In this document: piece after piece, positions 56,189 to 64,000 of the stretch | Numbering within the stretch: the first letter of the stretch is position 1 | How the letters are laid out: the number at the start of each line of letters is the position of its first letter | Source: Hyphomonas sp. | Lineage (GTDB): Bacteria > Pseudomonadota > Alphaproteobacteria > Caulobacterales > Hyphomonadaceae | Direction: 5' to 3' | Length of the DNA stretch: 64,000 nt | NCBI GenBank assembly: GCA_002700305.1 | Contig: PACZ01000012.1 | Location: 33,097 to 97,096 of the forward strand | Made by a program: the position numbers and the translations under genes | The notes under the pieces: generated by a model | What the model was told of the DNA's origin: nothing | Database searches by the model: none | Seen by the model: only the letters and a program-made list of their open reading frames with translations

Positions 56189-57646
56189 TTAAAATGGAAG
56201 CTCTTCGGGCTTCATTTGCACGAAGACACTTTTCTTCAGTGTGTATTCGTCGAGGACATCCCAGCCGTTCTCGCGGCCGATGCCGGATTGCTTGTAGCCG
56301 CCGAAGGGGATCTGCGTCGGCTGAGCCTGGTAAGTGTTGATCCAGAACATGCCCGTCTGAACATTGGCGGCGACGCGGTGCGCACGTGTCAGGTCTTTCG
56401 TGACTACGCCGCCGGCGAGACCATAGTCAGACTGATTGGCGCGGGCGACGACCTCGTCTTCGGTTTCGAATTTGAGGACACTCATGACCGGGCCAAATAT
56501 CTCTTCACGGACATGTTCCATGTCATCCGTGCAATCGGCGATGACGGTGGGGGCGTAGAAGGCACCATTCTCATGCCCGGGCACGTCCGCTCTGTGACCG
56601 CCACAAACGATTTTTGCGCCGGCGTCGCGGGCGCGATCAACAAAGCCGCTCACCACACCGAGATGGTCCATGGAGATGAGTGACCCGATCTGGGTTTCGG
56701 GATCTGCCGGCGAGCCGACTCTCAACAGTTTCGTACGCTTCACGATTTCATCCAGCACGGCATCATAGATGCTGGAATGAATGAACACCCGTGTGCCATT
56801 GGCGCAGATTTCGCCCTGGGTCAGGAAGTTTGCATACATGGCGAGCCGGGCGGCATGTTCCGGGTCGGCGTCCCCGAAAATGATGAGGGGGGATTTGCCG
56901 CCGAGTTCCAGCGACACTTCCTTCAGGCGCGGGGAGGCGGCTTCCATAACCTTGCGGCCGGTAGGGGCGCTGCCGGTCAGCGAGACCTTTTCAATAGCCG
57001 GGTGGGCGGCCAGGGCGGCGCCGGGATTGCGTTCGCCCTGCAGCACATTGAACACGCCGGGCGGCATGCCCGCTTCGATATAGATTTCCGCCAGGTGCAC
57101 GGCATTGATCGGGGTCAGTTCCGACGGTTTGAAGATCATCGCATTGCCGGCGGCCAGGGCAGGGGCTGACTTCCAGCAGGCAATCTGCAGGGGATAGTTC
57201 CAGGCACCGATACCGGCGCACACCCCGATGGGTTCGCGGCGGGTATAGTAAAAACCGTAGCCGAAATCCTGATACTCCCCGGCGATGCTGCCGGCGAGGT
57301 TGGCGTAATGCTCGATCGCGTCAGCGCCGGTCTGGATATCGACCGCAAGGGCTTCCGCGATAGGCTTACCCGTGTCCTCGACTTCGATGCGCGCCAGTTC
57401 GTCATTGCGTTCCCGCAGCAGCTCTGCGGCCTTGCGAAGGATGCGCCCGCGGTCTTCAGCAGGCATGGCGGCCCACACCTTCTGGGCTTCCGTGGCAGAA
57501 GCGACCGCGGCTTCGATCTGCGCGGGGCTGGCCTCACGGAACCTGCCGATCTCGCCGCCCGTCGCCGGATTACGGCAGATGAACTCCGTTTCGCCATCAC
57601 CGGCCACACGTTTGCCGTCGATGAACAAGTCTATGGCGTAGCTCAC
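56189..57646 (-). CDS. NAD-dependent aldehyde dehydrogenase (betaine-aldehyde dehydrogenase-like)
   Basis: A 485-residue aldehyde dehydrogenase. GVCAGIGAWNYPLQIACWK, then AMIFKPSELTP, the catalytic glutamate in VSLELGGKSPLIIF, and the catalytic cysteine in LTQGEICANGTRVFI. The features around GIGAWNYP and GEICANGTR are typical of BetB. In this cluster it pairs with a GMC alcohol oxidase and BetI-like regulators, recalling the choline-to-betaine route, but the associated PhyH, receptor and hydroxyacid dehydrogenase genes suggest another alcohol as substrate. Confidence 0.92.
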   Translation of the reverse strand: MSYAIDLFIDGKRVAGDGETEFICRNPATGGEIGRFREASPAQIEAAVASATEAQKVWAAMPAEDRGRILRKAAELLRERNDELARIEVEDTGKPIAEALAVDIQTGADAIEHYANLAGSIAGEYQDFGYGFYYTRREPIGVCAGIGAWNYPLQIACWKSAPALAAGNAMIFKPSELTPINAVHLAEIYIEAGMPPGVFNVLQGERNPGAALAAHPAIEKVSLTGSAPTGRKVMEAASPRLKEVSLELGGKSPLIIFGDADPEHAARLAMYANFLTQGEICANGTRVFIHSSIYDAVLDEIVKRTKLLRVGSPADPETQIGSLISMDHLGVVSGFVDRARDAGAKIVCGGHRADVPGHENGAFYAPTVIADCTDDMEHVREEIFGPVMSVLKFETEDEVVARANQSDYGLAGGVVTKDLTRAHRVAANVQTGMFWINTYQAQPTQIPFGGYKQSGIGRENGWDVLDEYTLKKSVFVQMKPEELPF

Positions 57647-57710
57647 GTCGCGCTTCCTTTTCCCTTGCGGATATCCGTCTTGTCGATTACCGGTACAAAA
57701 AATAACTGCA

Positions 57711-57734
57711 CGTTCAATTACATTTTGTCAATTG
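57711..57734. promoter_or_regulatory. operator-like repeat in the aldehyde dehydrogenase/hydroxyacid dehydrogenase promoter region
   Basis: TTACATTTTGT at 57718-57728 is the same half-site found in the large palindrome at 60033-60067; CAATT...AATTG flanks it as a small dyad. It lies between two divergent genes (57646 minus, 57815 plus). A shared regulator, probably one of the two TetR proteins at 58742-59931, is suggested. Confidence 0.45.
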
Positions 57735-57814
57735 CGTACGGCCAAACCATCCCAGGAGGTGCCAGTTCGGCGCTTTGAGGGACTTTTCAGCCGCGCGTTC
57801 AGGAAAGGGGAATC

Positions 57815-58726
57815 ATGCGTATTGGATTTATCGGTCTCGGAAACATGGGCGCCAACATGGCCATGGTGCTGTTGCGCTCGGGTCTTGAGCTGAAAGTGCA
57901 TGACATCGATAAGTCGCGCGCGGATCAGCATATCGACGGCGGGGCCAGGTGGGCCGACACGCCAGCAGACTGTGCCCGAGATGTCGACATTCTCATCACG
58001 TCGCTGCCAAAGCCGGATGTGGTCGATCGCGTGATGCGCGGCGAGAACGGCGTGTTCGAAGGGCTCGGCGAAGGCACGATCTGGGTCGACACGACCACAA
58101 ATGATGCGGGGCTTGTCATTGAACTTGCAGAACAGGCCGCCGGAATGGGCGTGAAGACAGTTGATTCGCCGGTGACCGGTGCAGTCGATGGGGCGCGCCG
58201 GGGCGAATTGACCCTGTTCGCGGGCGGAGATGAGGCAGCGCTGGATGTCAGTGAACCCATCCTCGCCCGGATGGGCCGTGTGATCCGGTGTGGCGGGCTC
58301 GGCACCGGCAATGCCGTGAAGCTGGTGACCAATTATCTCTGGTTCACGCATGCGGCCGTGATCGGGGAGGGGCTGATGCTCGGCAAGCGGGCAGGCGTTC
58401 CGCTGGACGTCCTGTGGGATGCGATCAAGGACAGCGTCGGCGACAGCTTTGTTGCCCGTCATGACGCCCCGTCGATCTTTGCTGGCCACTATGATCCGTC
58501 CTTCACGCTGGATCTCTGCCTGAAGGATCTGCGTCTGTGCGCCGCGCTGGCCGAGCGCGGGAATGTTCCGATCCCGATCGGTTCGCGTGTGCGTGAGCGT
58601 TTCGCGGACGCTGCCGAAGCCTATGGCGGCGACGTTGGTGAGCTTCATGTTGCCAAGCTGATCGAGGATGCGGTGGGAGAAGACCTGCGCCTGGAAGGTG
58701 ACTGGCCGGTGCATTGGGAGGCCTGA
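57815..58726 (+). CDS. beta-hydroxyacid dehydrogenase (3-hydroxyisobutyrate dehydrogenase family)
   Basis: A 303-residue NAD(P)-dependent beta-hydroxyacid dehydrogenase. It opens with RIGFIGLGNMGANMAMVLL, has the substrate segment VDSPVTGAVDGARRGELTLF (about 114-133), and the catalytic lysine in GTGNAVKLVTNYLW. It is related to, but clearly distinct from, mmsB at 2334; D32 in VHDID suggests NAD. It sits divergent from the aldehyde dehydrogenase and convergent with the TetR pair. Substrate unknown. Confidence 0.9.
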   Translation: MRIGFIGLGNMGANMAMVLLRSGLELKVHDIDKSRADQHIDGGARWADTPADCARDVDILITSLPKPDVVDRVMRGENGVFEGLGEGTIWVDTTTNDAGLVIELAEQAAGMGVKTVDSPVTGAVDGARRGELTLFAGGDEAALDVSEPILARMGRVIRCGGLGTGNAVKLVTNYLWFTHAAVIGEGLMLGKRAGVPLDVLWDAIKDSVGDSFVARHDAPSIFAGHYDPSFTLDLCLKDLRLCAALAERGNVPIPIGSRVRERFADAAEAYGGDVGELHVAKLIEDAVGEDLRLEGDWPVHWEA

Positions 58727-58734
58727 GGCCTCCC
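58716..58734. terminator. hairpin with the stop codon as loop
   Basis: GGGAGGCC-TGA-GGCCTCCC, a perfect 8-bp inverted repeat whose three-base centre is the stop codon of the dehydrogenase gene. It stands between two convergent genes and ends 8 bp before the TetR stop region. No T-run follows, so it may be a bidirectional barrier or protect mRNA ends rather than act as a classic terminator. Confidence 0.5.
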
Positions 58735-58741
58735 GAACGCG

Positions 58742-59320
58742 CTACTTTTCGAGATGGGACTGGAGGCAGCCCTGGGCGATTTCATCGGCCATGTGGGATG
58801 TCAGCTCCGAGCCGCGTTGTGCGTGAGCAATCCAGAGCCCGTCCACGATGAGCGAGATTTCCGACACAAATGCCTCGGCTTCCTCCGGCGGCATGAGCCT
58901 TTTCGCATAACGGTTCAGGCTGCGCCGAAGCAGGCGGTCGCTGAGGCGCTCGATCCGCGAGAAGCTCGGATATGACTGGGCGTGCGCCCAGAAATGCAGC
59001 CAGACCGTGCAGAATTCAGAGTTGAAAAGCGCCGGCGCAAATTTTGAAGAGATGACGCCCTGCAGGCGCTCCGTATCCGTATGCGCCTCGGAAACAGCGC
59101 GCTGCTCTTCGATCAGGACGAGTTTCAGCAGGTGCCGCATCGTGGCTTCGAACAGGTCACGTTTGTTGTCGAAATGCCGGTAGATCGTGCCGCCAGTCAG
59201 GCCGGCGACCGCTGCGATCCTCTGAATAGTCGACTGGGCGTAACCATATTTGTTCACACAGATGATCGTTGCCTCGATCAGGCTTTGCTTGCGCAGCAGT
59301 TTTTTCTCGGCACGTCCCAT
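58742..59320 (-). CDS. TetR-family regulator, BetI-like (second of a tandem pair)
   Basis: A 192-residue regulator. Helix-turn-helix: RKQSLIEATIICVNKYGYAQ and TIQRIAAVAGLTGGTIYRHF (about 10-50). The ligand domain has CTVWLHFWAHAQSYPSFSRI, which resembles BetI, and ends VDGLWIAHAQRGSEL. It starts 6 bp after the stop of the other TetR gene and is co-transcribed with it. The two differ enough to have different ligands or operators. Confidence 0.9.
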   Translation of the reverse strand: MGRAEKKLLRKQSLIEATIICVNKYGYAQSTIQRIAAVAGLTGGTIYRHFDNKRDLFEATMRHLLKLVLIEEQRAVSEAHTDTERLQGVISSKFAPALFNSEFCTVWLHFWAHAQSYPSFSRIERLSDRLLRRSLNRYAKRLMPPEEAEAFVSEISLIVDGLWIAHAQRGSELTSHMADEIAQGCLQSHLEK

Positions 59321-59325
59321 CGCGT

Positions 59326-59931
59326 TCAGCCTCTGCCCGCCGCAGCGCCGAGGCGCCGCTCAAGATAGCCGAACACGGTTGCCTGAGCGGCTTCCGGGGT
59401 GACCGCAGCATTGTCCTGCGCCTTGCGGATCCAGAGCCCGTCGACCATCGCAACGAGCTCATGCACGATCTTTTCCGCATCTTCCCGTTCGAGCAGCTTG
59501 CTCAGGGCATCCAGAAGATTGCGGTGAAAACGCTGGGCATTGATACGCTCAAGCCGGGCCAGTTCTTCCGACCGCGCGGTCTCTGACCAGAACTGGAGCC
59601 AGACGAAGCAATTGCGATGCGTGTAGAGCGGTTCGGACAGGTTCGCATGGATGATCGCATGCGCGCGCGCCAGCGGCGTGTCGGCCTTGCCGAGTTCGCG
59701 CACCAGCGTGTCGCTGATGTCCGACATGAGCTGCCGCATGACGGCGGCAAACAGTTCTTCCTTGGATCCGAAGTGATAATGAATGTTGCCGGCAGACAGT
59801 CCGGCTTCCTCGGCAATCCGCTGGGCGGTGGCCTCGTGGAACCCGTACTTGTAGATCGCCGAAATGGTTGCATCGACCAGATGGCTCTGGCTTTCATTCC
59901 GGTGGCGGCGTTGGCGTGGCGGTGTCGTCAT
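59326..59931 (-). CDS. TetR-family regulator, BetI-like (first of a tandem pair)
   Basis: The ATG at 59931, with AGGGG upstream, gives 201 residues. Helix-turn-helix: VDATISAIYKYGFHEATAQR and IAEEAGLSAGNIHYHFGSKE. The ligand domain carries CFVWLQFWSETARSEELARL and ERINAQRFHRNLLDALSKLL, the BetI pattern. BetI represses choline-oxidation genes in other bacteria. It is divergent from the PhyH-GMC-MFS operon, whose promoter region has a large palindrome. Confidence 0.9.
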   Translation of the reverse strand: MTTPPRQRRHRNESQSHLVDATISAIYKYGFHEATAQRIAEEAGLSAGNIHYHFGSKEELFAAVMRQLMSDISDTLVRELGKADTPLARAHAIIHANLSEPLYTHRNCFVWLQFWSETARSEELARLERINAQRFHRNLLDALSKLLEREDAEKIVHELVAMVDGLWIRKAQDNAAVTPEAAQATVFGYLERRLGAAAGRG

Positions 59932-60032
59932 GACCCCTGTCTGGCGTAAAGTGATGTGCATCGTCTCTCGCACAGGTTTTCATACCGCCAAAGGGAAGAC
60001 TGTACTGTAAGGCGGTGGAGAACATAGCTAAG

Positions 60033-60067
60033 CACAAATGTAATTGCTTGACCATTTACATTTTGTG
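60033..60067. promoter_or_regulatory. large imperfect palindrome upstream of the PhyH-GMC-MFS operon
   Basis: CACAAATGTAA (60033-60043) and TTACATTTTGTG (60056-60067) form an inverted repeat with a 12-base spacer that includes TTGACC. It lies 100 bp after the TetR start and 52 bp before the phyH start, the right place for TetR control of both. The half-site recurs near 57718. Confidence 0.6.
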
Positions 60068-60119
60068 GGCATTTTGCGACTGTGTGTTCTCGTAATGGAA
60101 AAGACCGGGAGGGAAACAA

Positions 60120-60953
60120 ATGGGTGCGACCGTGAAACAGCTGCCAGGCTCATCAACTGGCGCGGAGATCAATCAGGCGCTCGAAGAAGATGGCGTTGTC
60201 ATCATTGAAAACTTCTTCCCGGAGGCGCTGATCAAAGCGCTCAACGAGCAGCTGGAGCCTTACATTGCAGAAAGCCGTCCGCGTGTTCAGAACAACATGT
60301 ATGACGATTTCCTCGGTGGCTACACCGTGCGCCTTCATGGCATCGCCGCGAAAGCCGATAGCTTTGGTCCCGTACTCACGGATGCGCGCATCCTGGAGGT
60401 CATGGACCAGCAGCTGAAGCCGAACTGCACCGACTACCGTCTGAGCGCCGCCGAGCTGATCGAGATCCGCGGCGGAGAGACAGCCCAGCCGATTCACCGC
60501 GATGACGATTCCTGGCCGCGCGCGGCTCAAACTGCGGCACCGCTCGTGATCAATGTGATGATCGCGCTGAGCGACTATACGGCAGAGAATGGCGCAACCG
60601 TGGTCGTGCCGGGCAGCCACAAATGGGAACCCGGCCGCGAGCCCCAGCCGGACGAGATCACCCAGGCGGTGATGTCGCCGGGGTCGGCAGCAATCTTTAC
60701 CGGTCAGACCCTGCATGGCGGCGGGAAGAATGTCAGCGGCGTGCCACGGCGCGGGCTGTCGGTCTCCTACTGTCATGGCTGGCTGGTGCCCGTCGAGAAC
60801 AGCTGGCTCGGGATTCCGCTGGAGAAGGTCCGTGCACTGCCGGAGCGCGCGCAATCCCTGCTTGGCTACGATCTTTATGATGGGACCAGCCGCGGTGGCG
60901 GGATCATAAACATGTATGAAGTCGGCAGCCCAAGAGCGCTTCTGGACCAGTAG
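60120..60953 (+). CDS. phytanoyl-CoA dioxygenase (PhyH) family protein
   Basis: A 277-residue Fe(II)/2-oxoglutarate oxygenase. Ligands H126 and D128 in QPIHRDDDSWP, H199 in TLHGGGKN and R210 or R211 after GVP. PGSHKWEPG before the last histidine is typical of the family. GGGAGG precedes the ATG. It is shorter than and not closely similar to the copy beside luxI. It is followed at 2 bp by a GMC oxidoreductase and an MFS gene, so a hydroxylated product may be the next substrate. Confidence 0.9.
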   Translation: MGATVKQLPGSSTGAEINQALEEDGVVIIENFFPEALIKALNEQLEPYIAESRPRVQNNMYDDFLGGYTVRLHGIAAKADSFGPVLTDARILEVMDQQLKPNCTDYRLSAAELIEIRGGETAQPIHRDDDSWPRAAQTAAPLVINVMIALSDYTAENGATVVVPGSHKWEPGREPQPDEITQAVMSPGSAAIFTGQTLHGGGKNVSGVPRRGLSVSYCHGWLVPVENSWLGIPLEKVRALPERAQSLLGYDLYDGTSRGGGIINMYEVGSPRALLDQ

Positions 60954-60955
60954 GA

Positions 60956-62587
60956 ATGGCTGGCTCTCCCGAAATCGGAACGGCGGACTATGTGATCGTC
61001 GGGGCTGGCTCAGCCGGTTGCGTTCTGGCGAACCGTCTGTCGGCATCCGGCAAGCATGATGTGGCCCTGCTGGAATATGGCGGCTCGGACATCGGGCCGT
61101 TCATCCAGATGCCGGCCGCATTGTCGTATCCCATGAACATGAAGCGCTACGACTGGGGCTATCGCAGCCAGCCGGAGCCGCATATCGGCGGACGGCGGCT
61201 GGCCACGCCGCGCGGGAAAGTCCTGGGCGGGTCCTCCTCCATCAACGGACTTGTCTATATTCGCGGCAACGCCAGAGACTTTGACGCCTGGGAGGCTCAG
61301 GGTGCGACGGGGTGGAGCGGCCGGCATGTCGCCCCATATTTCCGCCGCCTCGAAAATGTCGAAGGCGCCGATCCGGCCATCCGCGGCACCGAAGGCCCGC
61401 TGCACATCACCGTCCCCGAGCAGCAGCACCCGCTCGATCAGGCGTTCATGAACGCGGCGCAGGAAGCCGGTTTTAACAGAACAGAAGATTGCAATGGTCT
61501 GCACCAGGAGGGCTTCGGCCCCATGGACCAGACCATCTGGAAAGGGCGGCGCTGGTCGGCTGCGAATGCCTATCTGAAGCCCGCCCGCGGCCGTGAGAAC
61601 CTCAAGGTCTATCATGGGCTCGCCTGCCGGGTGCTGTGGAAGGGCGACAAGGCGATCGGGGTCGAACTGGTCCGGAAGGGAGAGCGGCGCGTGCTGATGG
61701 CGCGCCGGGAGGTCATCCTCAGCGCGTCTGTCTTCAATTCGGCAAAATTGCTGATGCTGTCAGGAGTTGGCCCGAAGGACGAACTCGGCACCCATGGCAT
61801 CGACATGGTCAGCGAACGCTCCGGCGTCGGAAAAAACCTCCAGGACCATCTGGAAATCTATCTTCAGTCACGGTGCACCCAGCCCATCACCCTGCGCCGC
61901 TACATGAACCCGGTCAGCAAGGGCCTTGCCGGTCTGCAATGGCTGCTGACGAAAACAGGGATCGGCGCCAGCAATCACTTTGAGACGGCGGGTTTCGTCC
62001 GGCTGGACGAGCAGGCTGACTATCCCGATGCGCAGTATCACTTCCTGCCTGCAGCGATCCGCTATGACGGCACCCAGCCGGTGCAGGCCCATGGCTTCCA
62101 GGCACATATCGGGCCGGGACGCACCGCTGCGCGAGGCGAGGTCCGGCTGGCGTCTGCAGATCCGCTGGCGGCGCCGTCCATCCAGTTCAATTACATGTCC
62201 AGCGACAATGACTGGAAGGCGTTCCGCGCCTGCGTGCGCCTGACACGGGAGATATTCTCCCAGCCGTCCCTCAGGGCGTACAATGACGGGGAAATCACCC
62301 CAGGCCTTGAGTGCATGAGCGATGATGACATCGATGCGTTCGTCGCGCGGGAAGTCGAAAGTGCTTACCATCCATGCGGCACGTGCCGCATGGGCAGCCC
62401 GGATGACCCCGGCGCCGTGGTCGATCCGGAATGCCGCGTGATCGGTGTCGAAGGCCTGCGGGTGGTCGATTCCTCCGTGTTCCCCAATATCACCAATGGC
62501 AACATCAATGCCCCGACCCTGATGCTGGCAGAGAAAGCCGCCGACCATATTCTGGGAAATGAAATCCTTCCGGCGGATGCAGACTGA
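60956..62587 (+). CDS. GMC-family FAD oxidoreductase (choline/alcohol dehydrogenase-like)
   Basis: A 543-residue flavoprotein. The FAD loop is TADYVIVGAGSAGCVLANRL at 5-24, GKVLGGSSSINGLVYIRG is the GMC signature near 86-103, SASVFNSAKLLMLSGVGP the second signature, and the active-site histidine is in ESAYHPCGTCRMG. It resembles BetA-type choline dehydrogenases but such enzymes oxidise many alcohols. The ATG of the next gene overlaps its stop by 1 bp (TGATG). With the aldehyde dehydrogenase at 56189 it would complete alcohol-to-acid oxidation. Confidence 0.92.
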   Translation: MAGSPEIGTADYVIVGAGSAGCVLANRLSASGKHDVALLEYGGSDIGPFIQMPAALSYPMNMKRYDWGYRSQPEPHIGGRRLATPRGKVLGGSSSINGLVYIRGNARDFDAWEAQGATGWSGRHVAPYFRRLENVEGADPAIRGTEGPLHITVPEQQHPLDQAFMNAAQEAGFNRTEDCNGLHQEGFGPMDQTIWKGRRWSAANAYLKPARGRENLKVYHGLACRVLWKGDKAIGVELVRKGERRVLMARREVILSASVFNSAKLLMLSGVGPKDELGTHGIDMVSERSGVGKNLQDHLEIYLQSRCTQPITLRRYMNPVSKGLAGLQWLLTKTGIGASNHFETAGFVRLDEQADYPDAQYHFLPAAIRYDGTQPVQAHGFQAHIGPGRTAARGEVRLASADPLAAPSIQFNYMSSDNDWKAFRACVRLTREIFSQPSLRAYNDGEITPGLECMSDDDIDAFVAREVESAYHPCGTCRMGSPDDPGAVVDPECRVIGVEGLRVVDSSVFPNITNGNINAPTLMLAEKAADHILGNEILPADAD

Positions 62588-63771
62588 TGGAACAGGCGAG
62601 CGGGACAGGCGCGCTGCAACATTCCGGCCCGGGCCGGGGTGAGGTGCTCGCGGCCATCCTGATCGGCGGCCTCGGCGTCACGCAGGTTGTGGCGATGCCG
62701 CTGCTGGCGAGCCTGATTGCGGAGGCTTACGGGGTCCCGGAGATCAACTCCGGCCTGGTCGGCCTCGCCAATCTCCTTGGCACGGCGGCAGGGTCCTTGT
62801 GCGTCACCATATGGCTGCAGCGTCTGCCTGTCCGGCTGACATCCATCATTGCCGCCCTCTTGGCGTGTCTGTCGCAGACCGGGGCTGCCCTGATGCCGGA
62901 CTTCAATGGCGCGATCCTGATGGAAGCGCTTGCCGGGGGCGGCGCGGGCATCCTGCTTGCGCTGTCTGCGGCCATTGTCGGCGCTTCCGGAAATGCAGAC
63001 CGCGGCTTTGCCTTCATCCTGACCCTGCAGGCCTTGATTGCGGTCATTGTCCTGCTGGCCATTCCGGCGCTCGGCGGAGCGTCGGCGCTGCTGCCGGTCG
63101 GCCTGTTCCTGGCGGGCATGCAGCTGCTGCTTGTACCGGCGAGTCTGGCGCTGCGCCGGAAACCGTTTGCTGCGGCCGAGGCGCGTGAGACGGACGAAGA
63201 GACATCAATGTTCCATCCGGGCGTATTGCTCAAGGCCGGGTCCTATTTCGTCTTTTCCGCCGCTGTAGGTGTGCTCTGGGTCTTTGCGGGCGTGCTCGGC
63301 TCGGTGGCCGGGCTTTCGGATGGCTCGATCGGCCAGGCCCTGGCGGTCGGGAATGTTGCCGCGATCGCCGGGTCGCTGCTGGCCGCGCTCATCACCTCCC
63401 GTTTTGGCCGGGTCGGGCCCGTGCTGACGGTCTGTCTTACGGTTGCCCTCAGTGTGCTTCTGTTCACCGACCATATGAGTGTGGGCCATTTCTATGCAGC
63501 AAGCGGCCTTTTCCTGTTTGCATGGGGCGGGGGATTGCCGCTGATGATGGGGATTGTCTCAGAAGTCGATCCCACGGAACGCGTAACGTCTCTCTTGCCG
63601 GTGCTCGCTTTCGCCGGCATGGGCGTCGGTCCGGCGCTGGTCAGCCTGTTTCCCGAAGCGCATGACCTGTTCCTGCGGGTGTCTGTCAGCACCCTCTTCC
63701 TCACCATCCTCTCATTCGGTCTGTTCATTGTCGCGCACCTGTGCTGGCGCAGACAATTGCCCGAAGCCTGA
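62587..63771 (+). CDS. MFS transporter
   Basis: A 394-residue membrane carrier with about 12 helices, such as LAAILIGGLGVTQVVAMPLL, MEALAGGGAGILLALSAAIV and YFVFSAAVGVLWVFAGVLGS. It has the short basic loop between helices 2-3 (TIWLQRLPVRLTSII) and the longer central loop (LRRKPFAAAEARETDEET). It is translationally coupled to the GMC gene. I cannot name its substrate; import of the operon's alcohol or export of a product are both possible. Confidence 0.88.
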   Translation: MEQASGTGALQHSGPGRGEVLAAILIGGLGVTQVVAMPLLASLIAEAYGVPEINSGLVGLANLLGTAAGSLCVTIWLQRLPVRLTSIIAALLACLSQTGAALMPDFNGAILMEALAGGGAGILLALSAAIVGASGNADRGFAFILTLQALIAVIVLLAIPALGGASALLPVGLFLAGMQLLLVPASLALRRKPFAAAEARETDEETSMFHPGVLLKAGSYFVFSAAVGVLWVFAGVLGSVAGLSDGSIGQALAVGNVAAIAGSLLAALITSRFGRVGPVLTVCLTVALSVLLFTDHMSVGHFYAASGLFLFAWGGGLPLMMGIVSEVDPTERVTSLLPVLAFAGMGVGPALVSLFPEAHDLFLRVSVSTLFLTILSFGLFIVAHLCWRRQLPEA

Positions 63772-63889
63772 CTTTCGTTGCCCCGGTTCGTCGGATTGCC
63801 CGCGGGGTGTCCGCCGTTCTCTTCCAATGTTTATGGGAGTGAGAGGCTGGCTTATCCGTCTGACAGGCGGCTGCGCCACACTCCGCCTC

Positions 63890-64000
63890 ATGACGCATCC
63901 AACCGATTTCATCACGCACGCTTTTAAGACGATTGCCCGCGCCGTGGCGGAAGCGGGCGTGAATGCGGACCTGTTCAAACAGCCGGAATTTATTCCGAAA
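63890..64000 (+). CDS. partial coding region at the window edge
   Basis: An open frame of 37 codons from ATG 63890 to the end of the window (THPTDFITHAFKTIARAVAE, then AGVNADLFKQPEF). No domain is visible in this short piece and I do not recognise it. The start has no strong ribosome-binding site; TGGGAG lies further upstream at about 63834. It may begin a new gene that continues beyond the window. Confidence 0.45.
   Translation, partial: MTHPTDFITHAFKTIARAVAEAGVNADLFKQPEFIPK

Noticed and set aside
56189..62587. Assignment of the cluster as a true choline-to-betaine operon (betI-betB-betA)
   Set aside because: The order, two repressors, TonB receptor and PhyH gene do not fit known bet operons, so gene symbols were withheld.

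Overview
The window reads as a high-G+C alphaproteobacterial chromosome, most likely from the Hyphomonadaceae or a related aquatic lineage. Signs of this are the alphaproteobacterial-type complex I accessory subunit (NDUFS4 family), an L21 protein with a long C-terminal extension, the rplU-rpmA-GNAT-obg...proB neighbourhood, several TonB-dependent receptors tied to catabolic operons, and a LuxR/LuxI pair followed by a phytanoyl-CoA dioxygenase gene. The genus is an inference; nothing here fixes it.

Region 1 (0-18.5 kb) is mostly core genome: valine catabolism (mmsA, enoyl-CoA hydratase, mmsB), a ROK sugar kinase, an RND efflux adaptor and pump, tRNA-Arg and tRNA-Pro, a complex I accessory subunit, acyl-CoA thioesterase II, a long-chain acyl-CoA synthetase, a RimK-like ATP-grasp enzyme with a GNAT partner, proB, obg, a second GNAT, rpmA, rplU and tRNA-Ser(CGA).

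Region 2 (18.5-31.8 kb) looks like an accessory island next to tRNA-Ser. It begins with a decayed recombinase relic and a set of short AACAGGGAA repeats. It holds a complete nine-gene N-type ATPase operon in the order D-C-Q-R-B-E-F-A-G, a stand-alone 3-hydroxyacyl-CoA dehydrogenase, and a luxR-luxI-phyH-ferredoxin block. These blocks are separated by four traces of one IS6-family element, all in the same orientation; the fullest copy has a broken transposase. A perfect 16-bp inverted repeat covers both the ribosome-binding site and the start codon of luxI. This is the most striking regulatory signal in the window.

Region 3 (31.8-63.8 kb) is a large catabolic cluster built from several units. 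First comes a TetR regulator, a TonB receptor, two paralogous exported carboxylesterases around an acyl-CoA synthetase, and, on the opposite strand, an MFS carrier with an exported FG-GAP lipoprotein; the two promoter regions share a TTCAC-N6-GTGA palindrome. Second is a 2-oxo-acid (acetoin-type) dehydrogenase set with E1alpha, E1beta, a free lipoyl-domain protein, an E2 catalytic core and a lipoate ligase. Third is a minus-strand operon of acyl-CoA synthetase, TonB receptor, cupin dioxygenase and SDR next to an AraC regulator. Fourth is a BetI/BetA/BetB-like unit: aldehyde dehydrogenase plus TonB receptor, beta-hydroxyacid dehydrogenase, two tandem BetI-like repressors, a second phytanoyl-CoA dioxygenase, a GMC oxidoreductase and an MFS carrier. 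Together they suggest uptake of an ester-containing organic substrate, hydrolysis, CoA activation and carbon-chain oxidation feeding the acyl-CoA and branched-chain routes of region 1. The substrate cannot be read from sequence.
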